DNA of 64,000 bases, taken from contig NC_052618.1 in the NCBI RefSeq assembly GCF_016545825.1, positions 21,341,561 to 21,405,560 on the forward strand. Reading direction: 5' to 3'. The notes below the pieces were generated by a model, which was given only the letters and a program-made list of their open reading frames with translations, did no database searches and was not told the DNA's origin. This DNA comes from Eucalyptus grandis. Taxonomy: Eukaryota; Streptophyta; Magnoliopsida; Myrtales; Myrtaceae. The first letter of the stretch is position 1; each line of letters starts with the position of its first letter. The translations under genes were made by a program, and so were the position numbers. This document shows, piece by piece, positions 34,611-45,149 of the stretch.

Positions 34611-37280
34611 CCTGTTCAAAACAACACCTTTCAATTCTCCGTGATGATTGGAAACCTTGTCAAGTTTCTTATTGTTCCCTCAAGCATGAATTATAAAAAT
34701 CAAGGGTCTTTTTTTTCTGGTGGGTGATTAAGTAGTTTTTAGTCTATCCTGCATTATTATAGACCAGCTTCCTATATATTCTAGCGAGGTAAACCGGTGC
34801 TGCTTTTGTGATTGGTCTGGTTGGCCTATGTAATAATCAAAACTTACTTTGGACTTCAACTCAATGAGCTGTGTCGATGACTTTTGTGTAATTGCAACAA
34901 ATTTTCGCTGGTTCAGGGAAACAAGCTGGAGCAAGGAGAACAAGAATTTGCTAGTTAGTTTCTATCCTGTTTGATCCTGTTGTGGCCATGGCATAATACT
35001 ATCACGTGATTGATCTGGGTCTGGCTAACTTTGTAGAGGAACTTCAAATTTCATAACAGAGACCCATCAAAAAAAAAATTTCGGCCGAAAATGAAGAAGA
35101 GGGATTTTGCAAAGGAAGCATCGGCAGCAACTGAGGCCCATCTCGCATGCCAACTTTGAAGAGGCTTGTGGGCCAACTGGAGTCCCTGAGGAGTGTTGAT
35201 GCTTTAAAGATCCAAACACTTGATCTGATCGCAAAAGCACATACTTGACTGACTATGCATGTAGTTTTTTTTTTTCAATTAAATATGCTTTCCGTATGCT
35301 CTTTGGATCCTACTTCTCTGTTTATGAAATGCGTACATGCTGATTTTTTTTTTCCTCATCTGATATCCTATTGCAAAGTTGCTTGATGCGGTTGCATACT
35401 AATGGTTTCACTCCTGAAGTCAATAAGGCTTTGTAGAGGGAGGTATGCATTGCCATTCGTACCATAACTATGAAATAGTAACTTGTGTGCTTATAAAATT
35501 TGAGCCATGGAATTTCACCTGAAAAATAGTCTACAAGGACGCATGATGACAATCTCCTCCATTTCTCTTAGTTTATTGTGTGATGACATCCCTTGAATGT
35601 TGTCATATAGGTGTGGTTTGATAAGCTCTGTTCTCATGTATGGAACACTGAATTTTTGAAGTTGAAATTCGCCTCTTAGCAAACTCCATCACTTTGCTGA
35701 TTTTGCTAATTGCATATGGCGAAATAACTAAAACTTCATTTGTTTCATGGAAAATGAATGATTTGAAAACATATTTGTAAGAAAATATTTTTCTAGAAAA
35801 TATATTCTACGAAATAAATGGAGCCTAAAGATGCATTTGTTTCATAGAAAAACTCAAGATTTAGAAAACATTTTTGAAAAATGATTGGTTATATCTCTTA
35901 AAAAATTGTCAATTGAAAATGTTTTCATTACCAACACTATTTTTGTAGGTATTGAAAGAAAAATTGCATTCAATCATTTTTGTAGGTGATACAAGCGATT
36001 ATTTTTTCAAAAAATGTTTTTCCAAATGTTGAGTATTTCATGAAATAAACGCACCCTAAGTAACAAGTACAATTCTCTTCTGTAGTTTAGGCACTTCAGT
36101 TTTTCAGCCTAATCTTATTAACATCAGGTTTGTTCCTAAGCAGAAACAAGGAAAGTGTTGCTAATTGATCACTTCTCCCAAGTCTGTTGTTTCCTTTTTC
36201 ATCGGCCAGCTAATGAAGTCTTTGTTGATTGCGGTCCAACTGCCAACTAATCAGAGACACCTAAATTCTTTGGCAAAATATGTCCCCAGGTTTTGGTGAC
36301 GCTGCAAATAATGTTTATGCATTTGTACCTTACCTTTCATGGGATAAATTGTGATGCTATAGTCTCAGCTATCTTCATTGATTGATAATTAGTCAATCTT
36401 ATTCTTCTTGTGTAGATTCAAGCTGCATTTCAGGAAATTCGGAGAAATTCCCAAAAACCACAGGATAAAGATGTGTATAGGAAGGAGCTATGTCATGAGA
36501 CATAATGGAAAGGTGTTCCGGAGTTTGTCATTATTGGCGTTTATCATGTGTTCCATGTTGTTAATAATACTTTTCATAGGATTCTTGATGTAAAGCGACC
36601 TCTTCTCTTCTCATGCAGTGTAGTAGTCTTTTGCAAGCTTTGACATCGTGCTACTCTTTAGCAAAGGCCGAATCTCAAAATTCTTGCAGAAAGACCCCTA
36701 GGTGCAAGTTCTGTATGTGAAGTTAAGCAAAATTTTGTTAACAAGATCACCGTTTAGATGTCCACTTCAGTCTACAATATTGTGATTGGAAGAGAAACTT
36801 TTTTCATGGAAAAAGTTTCTTTTGTAGTATAAGCAAATATTCTTTTAATGGCAGCCAAGAGTCTCAATGAAAAGGATTCCAAAAGGACAGTGGTTTCTCA
36901 AATGGAAGAATTCTGGAAGCAAAATAAAAGTGTCTCTGATCTGGTCTCGTGAAAAAATTCATATGTCATCATTTTGTAATCACTATAATCTTATAATCTC
37001 AAACTTTGATTCATTTGCGGACTTTTAAAAGAACCTTGATCCATTTACGCATGAATCTACAAAGCAGAAGAGACACAGGCGTGCATTTTCATAATTGAAG
37101 TCAAACTTTCTTTGGCGATGGCTACAAGTCAAGCATACATTTCTGCTAGAATGGAAAAAAAAAAAATGAATAAACAAATAAATAAAAAGAGAGTCCAATT
37201 CAGCCATCTATGCAAGTACCCAAACCCATTTGCCGTAGGCCCATTGGCTATTAAATACAATTCATTCACAAGTCAAACCC
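34611..37280 (+). other. Intergenic stretch, copy B of 11836-14540
   Basis: Colinear with copy A. The exon-like segments at about 35090-35260 and 36416-36600 carry stops here (TGA in the AHT-LT segment; TAA after RKELCHET). No intact gene recognised. Confidence 0.3.
35825..36059. mobile_element. hAT-like MITE, copy B
   Basis: The same element as at 13088-13322, with terminal words taaagatgcatttgtttcat and catgaaataaacgcacccta. Present at the same place in both copies, so it predates the duplication. Confidence 0.5.
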
Positions 37281-37383
37281 ATCTAACATATGGCCTCATT
37301 CACATCAGCCCATCAAATCCAGAGATGCAGTCCAGACCACTTGAGCACATACACTGACCTCACCGAGAAATCCTCTCTGGGAA

Positions 37384-37653
37384 GTGAAATTCAACTGCCG
37401 CCCTTCCTTCGCTGCTGGTCGCTCCCCGCTTCAGAAGGCTCCTCTGTTTTGTTCTTATTTCTCTGCAAGGAAGCCCCAAAGTGCTGCTCATCTCTTGCTT
37501 GGTACTCCTTCACCGACTCAGATCAACAGCAGACAAAGTTTTAGTGGATGTTATCATGTAGCTGTGCAAAGAGGTCTGAGTTATGTAGCATATACGGCTG
37601 TTCTCCCTGTATGGCAGAACACGGATTTTGTTTGGCGGGTAGGGAAAGAGTGA
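37384..37653 (+). pseudogene. Small conserved open frame, copy B of 14642-14911
   Basis: An 89-codon frame of the same length and start (GTG) as copy A, with about nine substitutions, for example SRQSFSGCYHVAVQRGLSYVAYTAVLPVWQN. The frame is open in both copies, which is mild evidence of coding, but there is no ATG. Transit-peptide-like N-terminus; function unknown. Confidence 0.3.
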
Positions 37654-37916
37654 AAGAATGAAAAAGATGAATGGGATTGAGCAGGGAAATTGAGTGTAAT
37701 CTTAGGTGAACTCATGAGTGAAAAAAAAAGAAGAATGATAAAGATAGACATGGCAAAATGGGAAGGTTGAAACATTCTGAGTAGGAAAACAAACGAGAGA
37801 ACAAAAAGGATTTCTAAAAAGGGACGCAAGGAATAAAGATAAAAAAAAAAACTGATAAATATGAAAATAAATAACAAAAATAGTAGGAAAATGCTTGTCT
37901 CGGTTAGGTAGTTGCA

Positions 37917-38411
37917 TCTTAAGCGATAGTTTTAATGGAATATCATTTGGTTCACGTTCGTCTAGTTTAGATAAATATAAATGTATGAGCGGTGATACAA
38001 GTTGAGGATGGCATAGGGTGCGGATTCTCCGTGCTCGGCAGGGCCCCGCATCGTTTGGGGCGGATTTACACCATAAGAATGGTGCGTCAACCCAGCAACA
38101 CCTGCTCATTCCACCCCCTACTAATTACAAGTAATCTTGATAATTACTGATTTATTTAATCTTTGAAAATGTTGGATTAATGCATGTGATCCATTGAATC
38201 ATGTGAGTCTCACGTGAATTCCACGCGATCTAATAGATGGATTGTGTGCACTGGGTGTATATTGACATGCAATTGATAATTTTCCGAAAAAAACGAAAAT
38301 GACTTGGTGGTAGGTGGGATATGTTTTAAATTCAGATAAAACCACGTAAATTGATCTAGAACAAAACCACAATTTATCAAGGTTATTAAACAATGCAAAA
38401 TGAATAGTTAT
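37917..38411. other. About 490-bp segment present only in copy B
   Basis: Copy A reads directly 'ggttaggtagttacatctatgcattaatc' (about 15160-15190), whereas copy B has 'ggttaggtagttgcatct', then about 490 bases, then 'tatgtgcattaatc'. The insert has a GC-richer patch (38020-38100, ggggccccgcatcg..) in AT-rich flanks. No gene recognised. Either an insertion in B or a deletion in A. Confidence 0.55.
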
Positions 38412-38808
38412 GTGCATTAATCGATATTCACTTTATTTCATGTAATTTTCACTTCAATAACATTTTAGGTATTCTGATGAATATTATCTCATTCATGAAA
38501 TCAAATAATTCAACATATATTATATTTGTTTAAATCGAACATCACAATAAAATCTTATCTCTATTCTGCAATCCGCCATGCACTCGCCAATCCGAAACGA
38601 ATAGGGATACCGTGTTGTGGGTGTTAACACTTAAATTTTGACTAAATATTTATAATTAAAATTAAAAAAAAATTAGGAATCGATCTAGCCCTAACAGAAA
38701 AATATTTTTTGCATCACCTAAATATTAATATCACTTGCATCTACTAAGTTGAATTTTCTATTTTCTTTTCCCTTGTTTTACCATATTTTCGGATAAATAA
38801 TTTTTTTT

Positions 38809-39597
38809 AGGGAAAAAACCACGAAAAACCCTGAACTTTGCCCAAAGTGACACATTTACCCCAAACTTTTTTTTGTGACGTGAAAAACTCCAAATTTTTC
38901 AAACCGTGACACATTTACCCCACTAAGGGCTTTTTTTGTCTTTTATTCTTTTTTCTTTTTTTCCTTTTTTTTTCTTTTTGTCTTCTTCTTCCCTCCGCCG
39001 ACCGACGTCCGCGAGGGTCGCCCTCGCCGGCGTCGGGCAGGGTGACCTCACCGGCATCGGGCGAGGGGTGCCCTCGGCAAAGGGTTGTCCTCGCCGGACA
39101 CAAGCGGCCGCCCGACACCGGCGTCGAGTGAGGACGACCCTTGCAAGATCTAGCGAGGGCAGGGACACCCTCGCCCGACGCAGGCGAGGGCCGCCCTCGC
39201 CGGCGATGGGCGAGGACGGTCCTCGCCGGATCGGCAATGGCAAAGGCGGGAACACCCTCGCCCGACGCGGGCGAGGTCGGCCCATCGGCGGCGTCGGGTG
39301 AGGATGGCCCTCCCATTTGGCGAGGGCACCCTCGCTGATCATGCGGGCGGCGGCCCTCGCCCGACGCCGGTGAGGGTGACCCTCGCCGACGCCGGCGAGG
39401 GTAGCCCTCGTCGGACGCCGGCTTCCCTCTGCTAGGTGGAGGGAAGAGAGAAGAGAAAAAAAATGAAAAGACCAAAATGCCCTATAATTTCAAGGTAAAT
39501 GTGTCAAGGTTTGAAAAGTTTGGGGTTTTCACGTCACAAAATTTTTTTTGGGGTAAATGTGTCACTTTGGGTAAAGTTAAGGGTTTTTTTTTTTCCT
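38809..39597. mobile_element. TIR element (Mutator-like or similar), only in copy B
   Basis: About 790 bp with long terminal inverted repeats of about 110 bp. The left end reads 'aaccctgaactttgcccaaagtgacacatttacccc'; the right end, reverse-complemented, reads 'aacccttaactttacccaaagtgacacatttacccc'. A second inner match is 'gtgacgtgaaaaactccaaa' against 'gtgacgtgaaaaccccaaac'. The core (38990-39430) is a GC-rich low-complexity run of 'cctcgccggcgtcgggcgagg' words. The element is absent from the same LTR-like segment in copy A. Non-autonomous: no transposase. Open frames inside are low-complexity. Confidence 0.75.
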
Positions 39598-40789
39598 TTT
39601 TTTTTTTAAAAGAGAAATGGTTTGGGGCTAGGCCAGACCCTAGCCCCTTTTCCTTTTCCGTGCAGGCCCAAGGCGAAGCCCTTTTCGGCCTGGGCTCCCT
39701 CTCTGTTTTTCTTCTTCTTCCTTCCTCCTTTCCCCTCCACCTCTGCAACTCGCGCAAAGACGACGACGCGCACAAGGACGACCTATGGCGGAGTAGGCCG
39801 GTGACAGATGGGACAGCTCGCAGGCGTCATCAATGACGTTGAGCTAAGAAGCAGAGCAGGGCTAAGCCTGCTGTGGAATGGACGGTCGAGAGCACATCGG
39901 TTCGGCCGAGAGGAGGCTTGGTCGGCGCGCCAAGGACCGGCGGTCGAAGCCTCCATCCATCGGCCTCCTCGGCCTATAAAAGGGTGTCCGCGAGCCTGCC
40001 AGAGGGAGAAGGCCTGCAAGCTCAGAAGACCCCCCGGTCGTTTTTTGTGCCTTGCTTTGGTCGGGCCAGGTCAGAGCTCGCGGTCGTCCGGCGCACAAGC
40101 TCCGGCCCCGACCTTCTTTTAATTGCTGTGCACGTCCTGGATTGTTCTTCAAGGATTCGGTTCGAGATCCGAGGGCGTTCGATCTGGGCGGGACCTGAGA
40201 GAGAGAGAGTCCTCTCCCGACCAAACTGAGGAAACCCTGGCCACGTGAGACCACCGCCGCAACGCTGTCGCGGCGCCCCAGTCAAGCTACGCCGTCCACC
40301 GCTGCTCGCCGCTTCACCGGTCCACCGCCATCCCTACTGTTGCTACCGCCTTGCCATCGCATCCGCCGGTCCCTCAACGCGAGCTGCTGCAGATTCGTTG
40401 TGCGCAGCCACAACGACCGGTGCCGCTCGCCTCAGTTGGCTCCGTCGATGTTGCGTGAGTGTAATGAGAAAGGGAGGCTGCAGATTGGGTCATGTGCGGG
40501 GCTTAGCCGGGTAGGGTTCCGGTCGATTTGGGCTGGACGTGTGTGGGCCGGCTTGGTCTAGGTTTTAGGTTTAATTTGGTGCATGGACTATGGGTTGGGT
40601 TCTTTTTATTTAAAAATATAATCGGACCGGGCCCACTCACTGCGCTCAGTCCAGCTTCTTGCGCCCGGACCAGGAGGGCTCGGACTGGCTTCAACCCGGG
40701 TCGGATGCGCAGATCCGACCCTAGTCCCTTTTTATAATTTAATAATATATTATTTTTATAATAAAAAATAAAAAATATAACAATAAAAA

Positions 40790-41025
40790 TGGTTAATAAC
40801 CTAAAAAACCCCAAATTGGTATACATGTGACAAATTTATCCCAAATTATTTTTTTTTATTATGAAAAACCTCAAACCAGACACCTGTAGAAATTTATCTT
40901 ATTGATCATAAAAACTATAAACCTGAGTACGTTTATGACAAATTTATCCAAAACTTATTTATTCGATTGCAAAAAAAACCCCAAATTGGTAAAATTTGTG
41001 GCAAATATACCATCAATAAAAAAAA
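40790..41025. mobile_element. AT-rich TIR-element fragment inside copy B LTR-like segment
   Basis: 'ggttaataacctaaaaaaccccaaattggtatacatgtgacaaatttatccc' followed by repeated 'gacaaatttatcc' and 'aaaccccaaattgg' words. Copy A lacks it at the corresponding place (16650-16780). The wording resembles ends of non-autonomous TIR elements, but I cannot pair clear inverted ends, so it may be a fragment. Confidence 0.4.
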
Positions 41026-41789
41026 AAATGGTCTTTTGAGTGTTTTTAAAAAAATGTGTGAAAATGCATAAAATAAAATAAATAAAAATGCGTTTAAATT
41101 CTTGTAAGCGAATATCGATTTATTCCAATTGCGTCCTTATGATGCATGGATTTCTATTCCTTATGATGCATGGAAATGCATATTCCCTCTATTTGGGTAA
41201 AGGATAAAATCCTAGAACTCGTTATTAGTATAAAATGCCGTATAAATATATTACTTGATGTTTAAACAAAGTTAGGTACCGGAAAAACGTTAGTGATTAA
41301 TTAGTGTAATCAAATCCCTGATCATAAATTCTCTTCTCTGGTCGCGTAAGAGTGAAGTATATCTCATGATATTTTATTTGGGTTTCTAATCAACTCACTT
41401 TAAATCGATTAATGGCTAATCCTATTTAAAATTAACTTACATTAAAAATTCAAATCATAAATCATCAATTGGTGGCTCTGGAGAGCCCGGGGTGTAAGAG
41501 GGCGTCAAAAGGGAGGTTGTGATGGTGAGGCACGAGAAATCTGCATCCCAAGGTCATCCCCACGAAAGGCTATAATTCAACAAATAGAAACTAACAAGAG
41601 TAAAATATTAAGACAAATATAATCTACAAAGTGCGGTGGAACACACAACACAACACATGAATCGCTAGCTCCATATGTTCAAAAATCAAAAAGCGAGTTG
41701 GTACGGCAATAATCGCCCTACTTAGGAGGAAGCAAGTTATTTACCTGATTACTCCCGAAAACTAAGTTGTTTATTTAGTCACCTTCCAT

Positions 41790-42108
41790 TAAGACAAAGA
41801 TTCGAATGAAGCTTGACTTCATGAACATAATGCCATCTGGCAGGTCAAACAGCAACAAGCAGGTTTGACATTTCTTTATGCCGGCGGAAGATTGACATGA
41901 GGAGGTGAACTAACTAAAGAACCAATCAAGACATCATCTTCTAATTCTTTCCCAACCGTGCCAAACGGCAACTCACCAACTTATCATCACAACCCTAATT
42001 CTGCCCGACATTTCTTGCAATATAAACTCCAATCCCCTTCCTCTCAGCTCATCAATTTCAAGTCCCTGAGCTCATCACAACATAACATCTATTGCCCACT
42101 TTACAAAT
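41790..42108 (+). promoter_or_regulatory. PRP-B promoter and 5' leader
   Basis: TATA-like AATATAAA at 42019-42026 (T to A change compared with TATATAAA in PRP-A and PRP-D). It has the same TTGAC-containing words upstream (41813-41875) and the same leader 'cagctcatcaatttcaagtccctgagctcatcac' as the other family members. Confidence 0.55.
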
Positions 42109-42516
42109 ATGGCTCCTTCCTCAAAAAGCTTTGTCCTCTTCATTGCCGTAATTTTCTCTAGCATGAATATGAGCTTCGGAGCTCGTCATCTGCTACAAGC
42201 AACCATTCCATCCATACCGACTCTTCCCACCATACCAACTATACCAAAACCAGGGTCTTTGCCTCCTTTGCCTGCCATGCCAACATTGCCCAAAGTCGCC
42301 ATGCCGCCCATGCCCACCATCCCAACGACCCTACCTCAACCCACACTGCCGACGCTGCCTGCAACCCAGCCAACATTGCCCAAGACTACTTTGCCACCAC
42401 TTCCAAGCTTGCCGGCCATGCCGACCAACCTGCCGCCGATGCCAAGCATCCCAACTTCTCTCCCTAAAATCCCCTCTATTCCTTTCCTCACCCCACCTCC
42501 AGCCACAAGCCCCTGA
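42109..42516 (+). CDS. PRP-B: secreted proline-rich (PELPK-like) protein
   Basis: Single-exon 135-codon tandem duplicate of PRP-A. Signal peptide about residues 1-25 (SFVLFIAVIFSSMNMSFGA), then RHLLQ, then Pro/Leu/Thr/Met repeats (TLPTIPTIPKPGSLPPLPAM..) to the end IPFLTPPPATSP. It has the Gly at the cleavage region that PRP-A has lost. Probable cell-wall protein. Confidence 0.87.
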   Translation: MAPSSKSFVLFIAVIFSSMNMSFGARHLLQATIPSIPTLPTIPTIPKPGSLPPLPAMPTLPKVAMPPMPTIPTTLPQPTLPTLPATQPTLPKTTLPPLPSLPAMPTNLPPMPSIPTSLPKIPSIPFLTPPPATSP

Positions 42517-43440
42517 AGATTTTAGTACCATTGATCCATCATTTGTCTCAGCGTATCTTTAATTAAAATTTATTAGAACGTTTGTTTATTATGAGATGTC
42601 TCTTGGGATTCTATTTGTTTATGTTTGTTGCCATGTATCTACGTACCTCTATGATATGTATTGATCACACATTACTTTGCTTACGTTTTATCATGTTCTT
42701 TTCATTGCTGTTACAGCTCTTTATCACGTCCAGTATATGCAATTGATCTAATTTCAATTGAAAACATGAGCAGTCCATAATTATAAATTACAGACAAATC
42801 TCTTTAAGCGACAAGTTCATGAATTTTATTCATTAGGAAAAAAGATTTAGAAGTGCACTTTGAATGTCGTTCTAGACAAAAAAGTTGTTTAGAGCCTCAA
42901 AATTGATTGTCTCGACGTGCTTCTAAAATGAGCACTTGGCACATCAATATGATCGCCGAACATTAGCTCCCAGTCCAATTTCGAGCTCTCCTGAAGGTCA
43001 AAATATCGACTACCCTAAAAAATATATAAGCGTATGACCTTTCGCAACACACATGAAAGGGTGTCAAGGCGTTCTTGATTCAATATATGTGGTTCTAGAA
43101 TGCCATCTTTGCTACAACAAAGAACCCGTTTGCATAAACGGCACAAGCTAGAACTATCTCCTTACTGGCTCTTATGAATCCTCCACAAATAGCTAAGATT
43201 AGAAGTTTCTCAAGAAAAGTTCCACATGATCATAAGACAATTGTTTTCCACGACAAACTTGTAATGTGAATGAATCAGTAAATTGCATGAACAAAATTAT
43301 GTAGTTACAAGAACCGGTAGAATAGAAATTTTTCTTTTCTCATACCATGTTTACTTCAACATATATAAAAAGAAAAAAAGATATACAAAGAGGACAGTAC
43401 AAAAAGCAAACAAATAAAACCGATCTAATAAATATTTACC
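42517..43440. other. 3' flank of PRP-B
   Basis: Colinear with 18289-19205. It starts with the conserved 'gaagattttagtaccat' 3' UTR word. No gene recognised. Confidence 0.45.
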
Positions 43441-43466
43441 TTGTCCAGCCATTTGCTTGGCCTGCA

Positions 43467-43960
43467 TTACGCAGGGCTAAGATGGCTAAGACCCAGCTTC
43501 CTTGCACAGTTGTTGTGGTTCTTGCTGTTGTGCTCCTGCTCATTGTCATCTAAATCTTGATCACAGTCCACAAAATGATTGCTCGAGTTATCCTCATCAC
43601 CTGAATGGGCAGAGCCGCTTTCCCTGCTTGGATTATCATATCCAAACCTGTCTTGCTCTCTACAGCAATCCCTTTCACAGCGATAGCCATTGCAACCTGT
43701 TTTTGCTCTCTACCTCCGTCCCTCATCACTAAAACTTGATCCAGCTCCTCTAGTCTTCACACCATTGGTCCCAATCAACCATCCATTAGAAGTCTCAAGC
43801 CAAAACTTGACAATGTCAACAAAAGAACCAATGAAAAAGATGGAACCAAAAATGTACACCCTTCCATTCATCTCGTTGACGTCAGGGATATTCAAAGTAA
43901 CGAAGTTGTTGCGTTCCCTGTTTGGATCAATCTGCGAAACCTACTTTTCCTTTTGCCATG
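43467..43960 (-). pseudogene. Decayed minus-strand gene, copy B
   Basis: Counterpart of 19210-19833. Here NIPDVNEMNGRVYIFGSIFF continues in one frame through VDIVKFWLETSNGWL to SSFSDEGRR, then TAG. The following Cys-rich part (GCNGYRCERDCCREQ..) lies in the same frame after the stop, and ends at a TAA near 43467, about 11 codons earlier than in copy A. One Cys of the NHCVDC motif is Phe here. The lesions differ from those of copy A. Confidence 0.35.
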
Positions 43961-44789
43961 GAGATAATATCAATGGTTGTTTTCAGTAACACGGCCTGAA
44001 ACTTAAATAACAACTAAATTGATTCACAAAACTTAACAGTGAAGTCATATTGCAAAACCTATTATTTTGGTTGGATCAATCTGCAAAACCTATTTTTTCT
44101 TTTGCACATGGAGATAATAACAATGGCTGTTTTCAGTAACACAACGTGAAACTTAAATAACAACCAAATTGCACTGTAGATCCAAACGTGTTGTGGACAT
44201 ACACTGAGGTATCTTCTTCGTCAGATTGTCTTCTTCTTCTTCTGTTCTATGTATCCCTTGCAGTGCCCTCAGAGAAACAGAAATAGTTACAATATACATC
44301 GGATTTGGAACCTGGATCCAAGATCAGGTTGTTTAATCGGAGACCTGTTCCAATTTTCAAAAGTTTAAAATTAGTGTTCACAGGACACGGGCTGAAGTCC
44401 TACCTTGAAGTCGGCGCGGCCTTTTCGTTTATTACTAATCATCTAATGGATTTCCAGCTGAAACAAGTAAGATGCATGGCCCAACAAATTTTAGAAAGAA
44501 TACATTAAATCTTAATTATCATCAATAAATTTAATTAGAATGATCAGATATGAATAAATAATTCATACATTCATTTTCCTTGGCAAAGAAAAACCTAAGC
44601 ACGTATTTTTTTTTTCGACAAAAATTTTGGGGATTATGATCTACTTTTATTGTTGTCTTTTAATTTCAGTTTATTCTATTGATTCATTTGTAAAATAGTC
44701 CTAACCAAAGGCGTAACACTGAAACTCTTTCAAAAGCTAATAAGCCCATGCAATGCGAATAACCGGCCCAACAATCATGACATTTACTC

Positions 44790-44791
<2 letters not shown>
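43961..44791. other. Spacer, copy B of 19834-20738
   Basis: Contains the same short internal direct duplication (about 43915-43990 against 44085-44135) as copy A. No gene recognised. Confidence 0.4.

Positions 44792-44851
<60 letters not shown>
44792..44851. repeat. (TTA)n microsatellite at the end of copy B
   Basis: About 60 bp of pure ATT repeat. Similarity to copy A stops here; the following bases belong to the eEF1B pseudogene's intron. It marks the right boundary of the tandem duplication. Confidence 0.92.
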
Positions 44852-44852
<1 letters not shown>

Positions 44853-45149
44853 GAGAAGGGTCATGAAAAGCGAGGATTTTTCTGTGTTTACGAGTGCCTA
44901 TTGTAATTATAGACTTGCATGAAAGCATGTTCGGAGGCCCTTATCTTCAATTTAAGGTCAACAATATCGATTGCCTGATTTTCTTGGTATGGTTTGGGGA
45001 GGAGATCAGTGCATGCCTGCGTCGTGTTCTTTGAATTTGTTGAAGTTGAGAAATTTTCGGCATTGTTGCATCTCATCTTGTTATAGCATTTTATTTTGAT
45101 TTTAGAGTCGAATGCTTCCTAATGTCTCCTATTTTGTTCAATTGTTTAG

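Larger units (their letters stand above)
38622..41290 (+). mobile_element. LTR-retroelement-derived segment, copy B
   Basis: Counterpart of 15387-17000, starting TGTTAACACTTAAATTTTGAC. It is longer because a TIR element (38809-39597) and an AT-rich insert (about 40790-41025) sit inside it. The GC-rich core holds TATAAAAGG at about 39975, a plausible LTR promoter, followed by a region absent from copy A (about 40180-40360). No gag/pol seen. Boundaries uncertain. Confidence 0.45.

Noticed and set aside
38990..39430. Regular GC-rich words (cctcgccggcg) that could suggest a CRISPR-like or tandem array
   Set aside because: The spacing is irregular, there are no unique spacers, and the stretch is the core of a eukaryotic TIR element.
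38915..39475. 186-codon minus-strand frame
   Set aside because: Low-complexity Arg/Pro/Ala/Gly sequence from the GC-rich core of the TIR element; no domain.
42331..42531. Antisense open frames opposite the four proline-rich genes (also at 60886-61131 and 63598-63861), rich in Arg and Trp
   Set aside because: They arise from the biased codons of the sense strand repeats. The same bias produces them in each paralog, so conservation is not evidence of coding.
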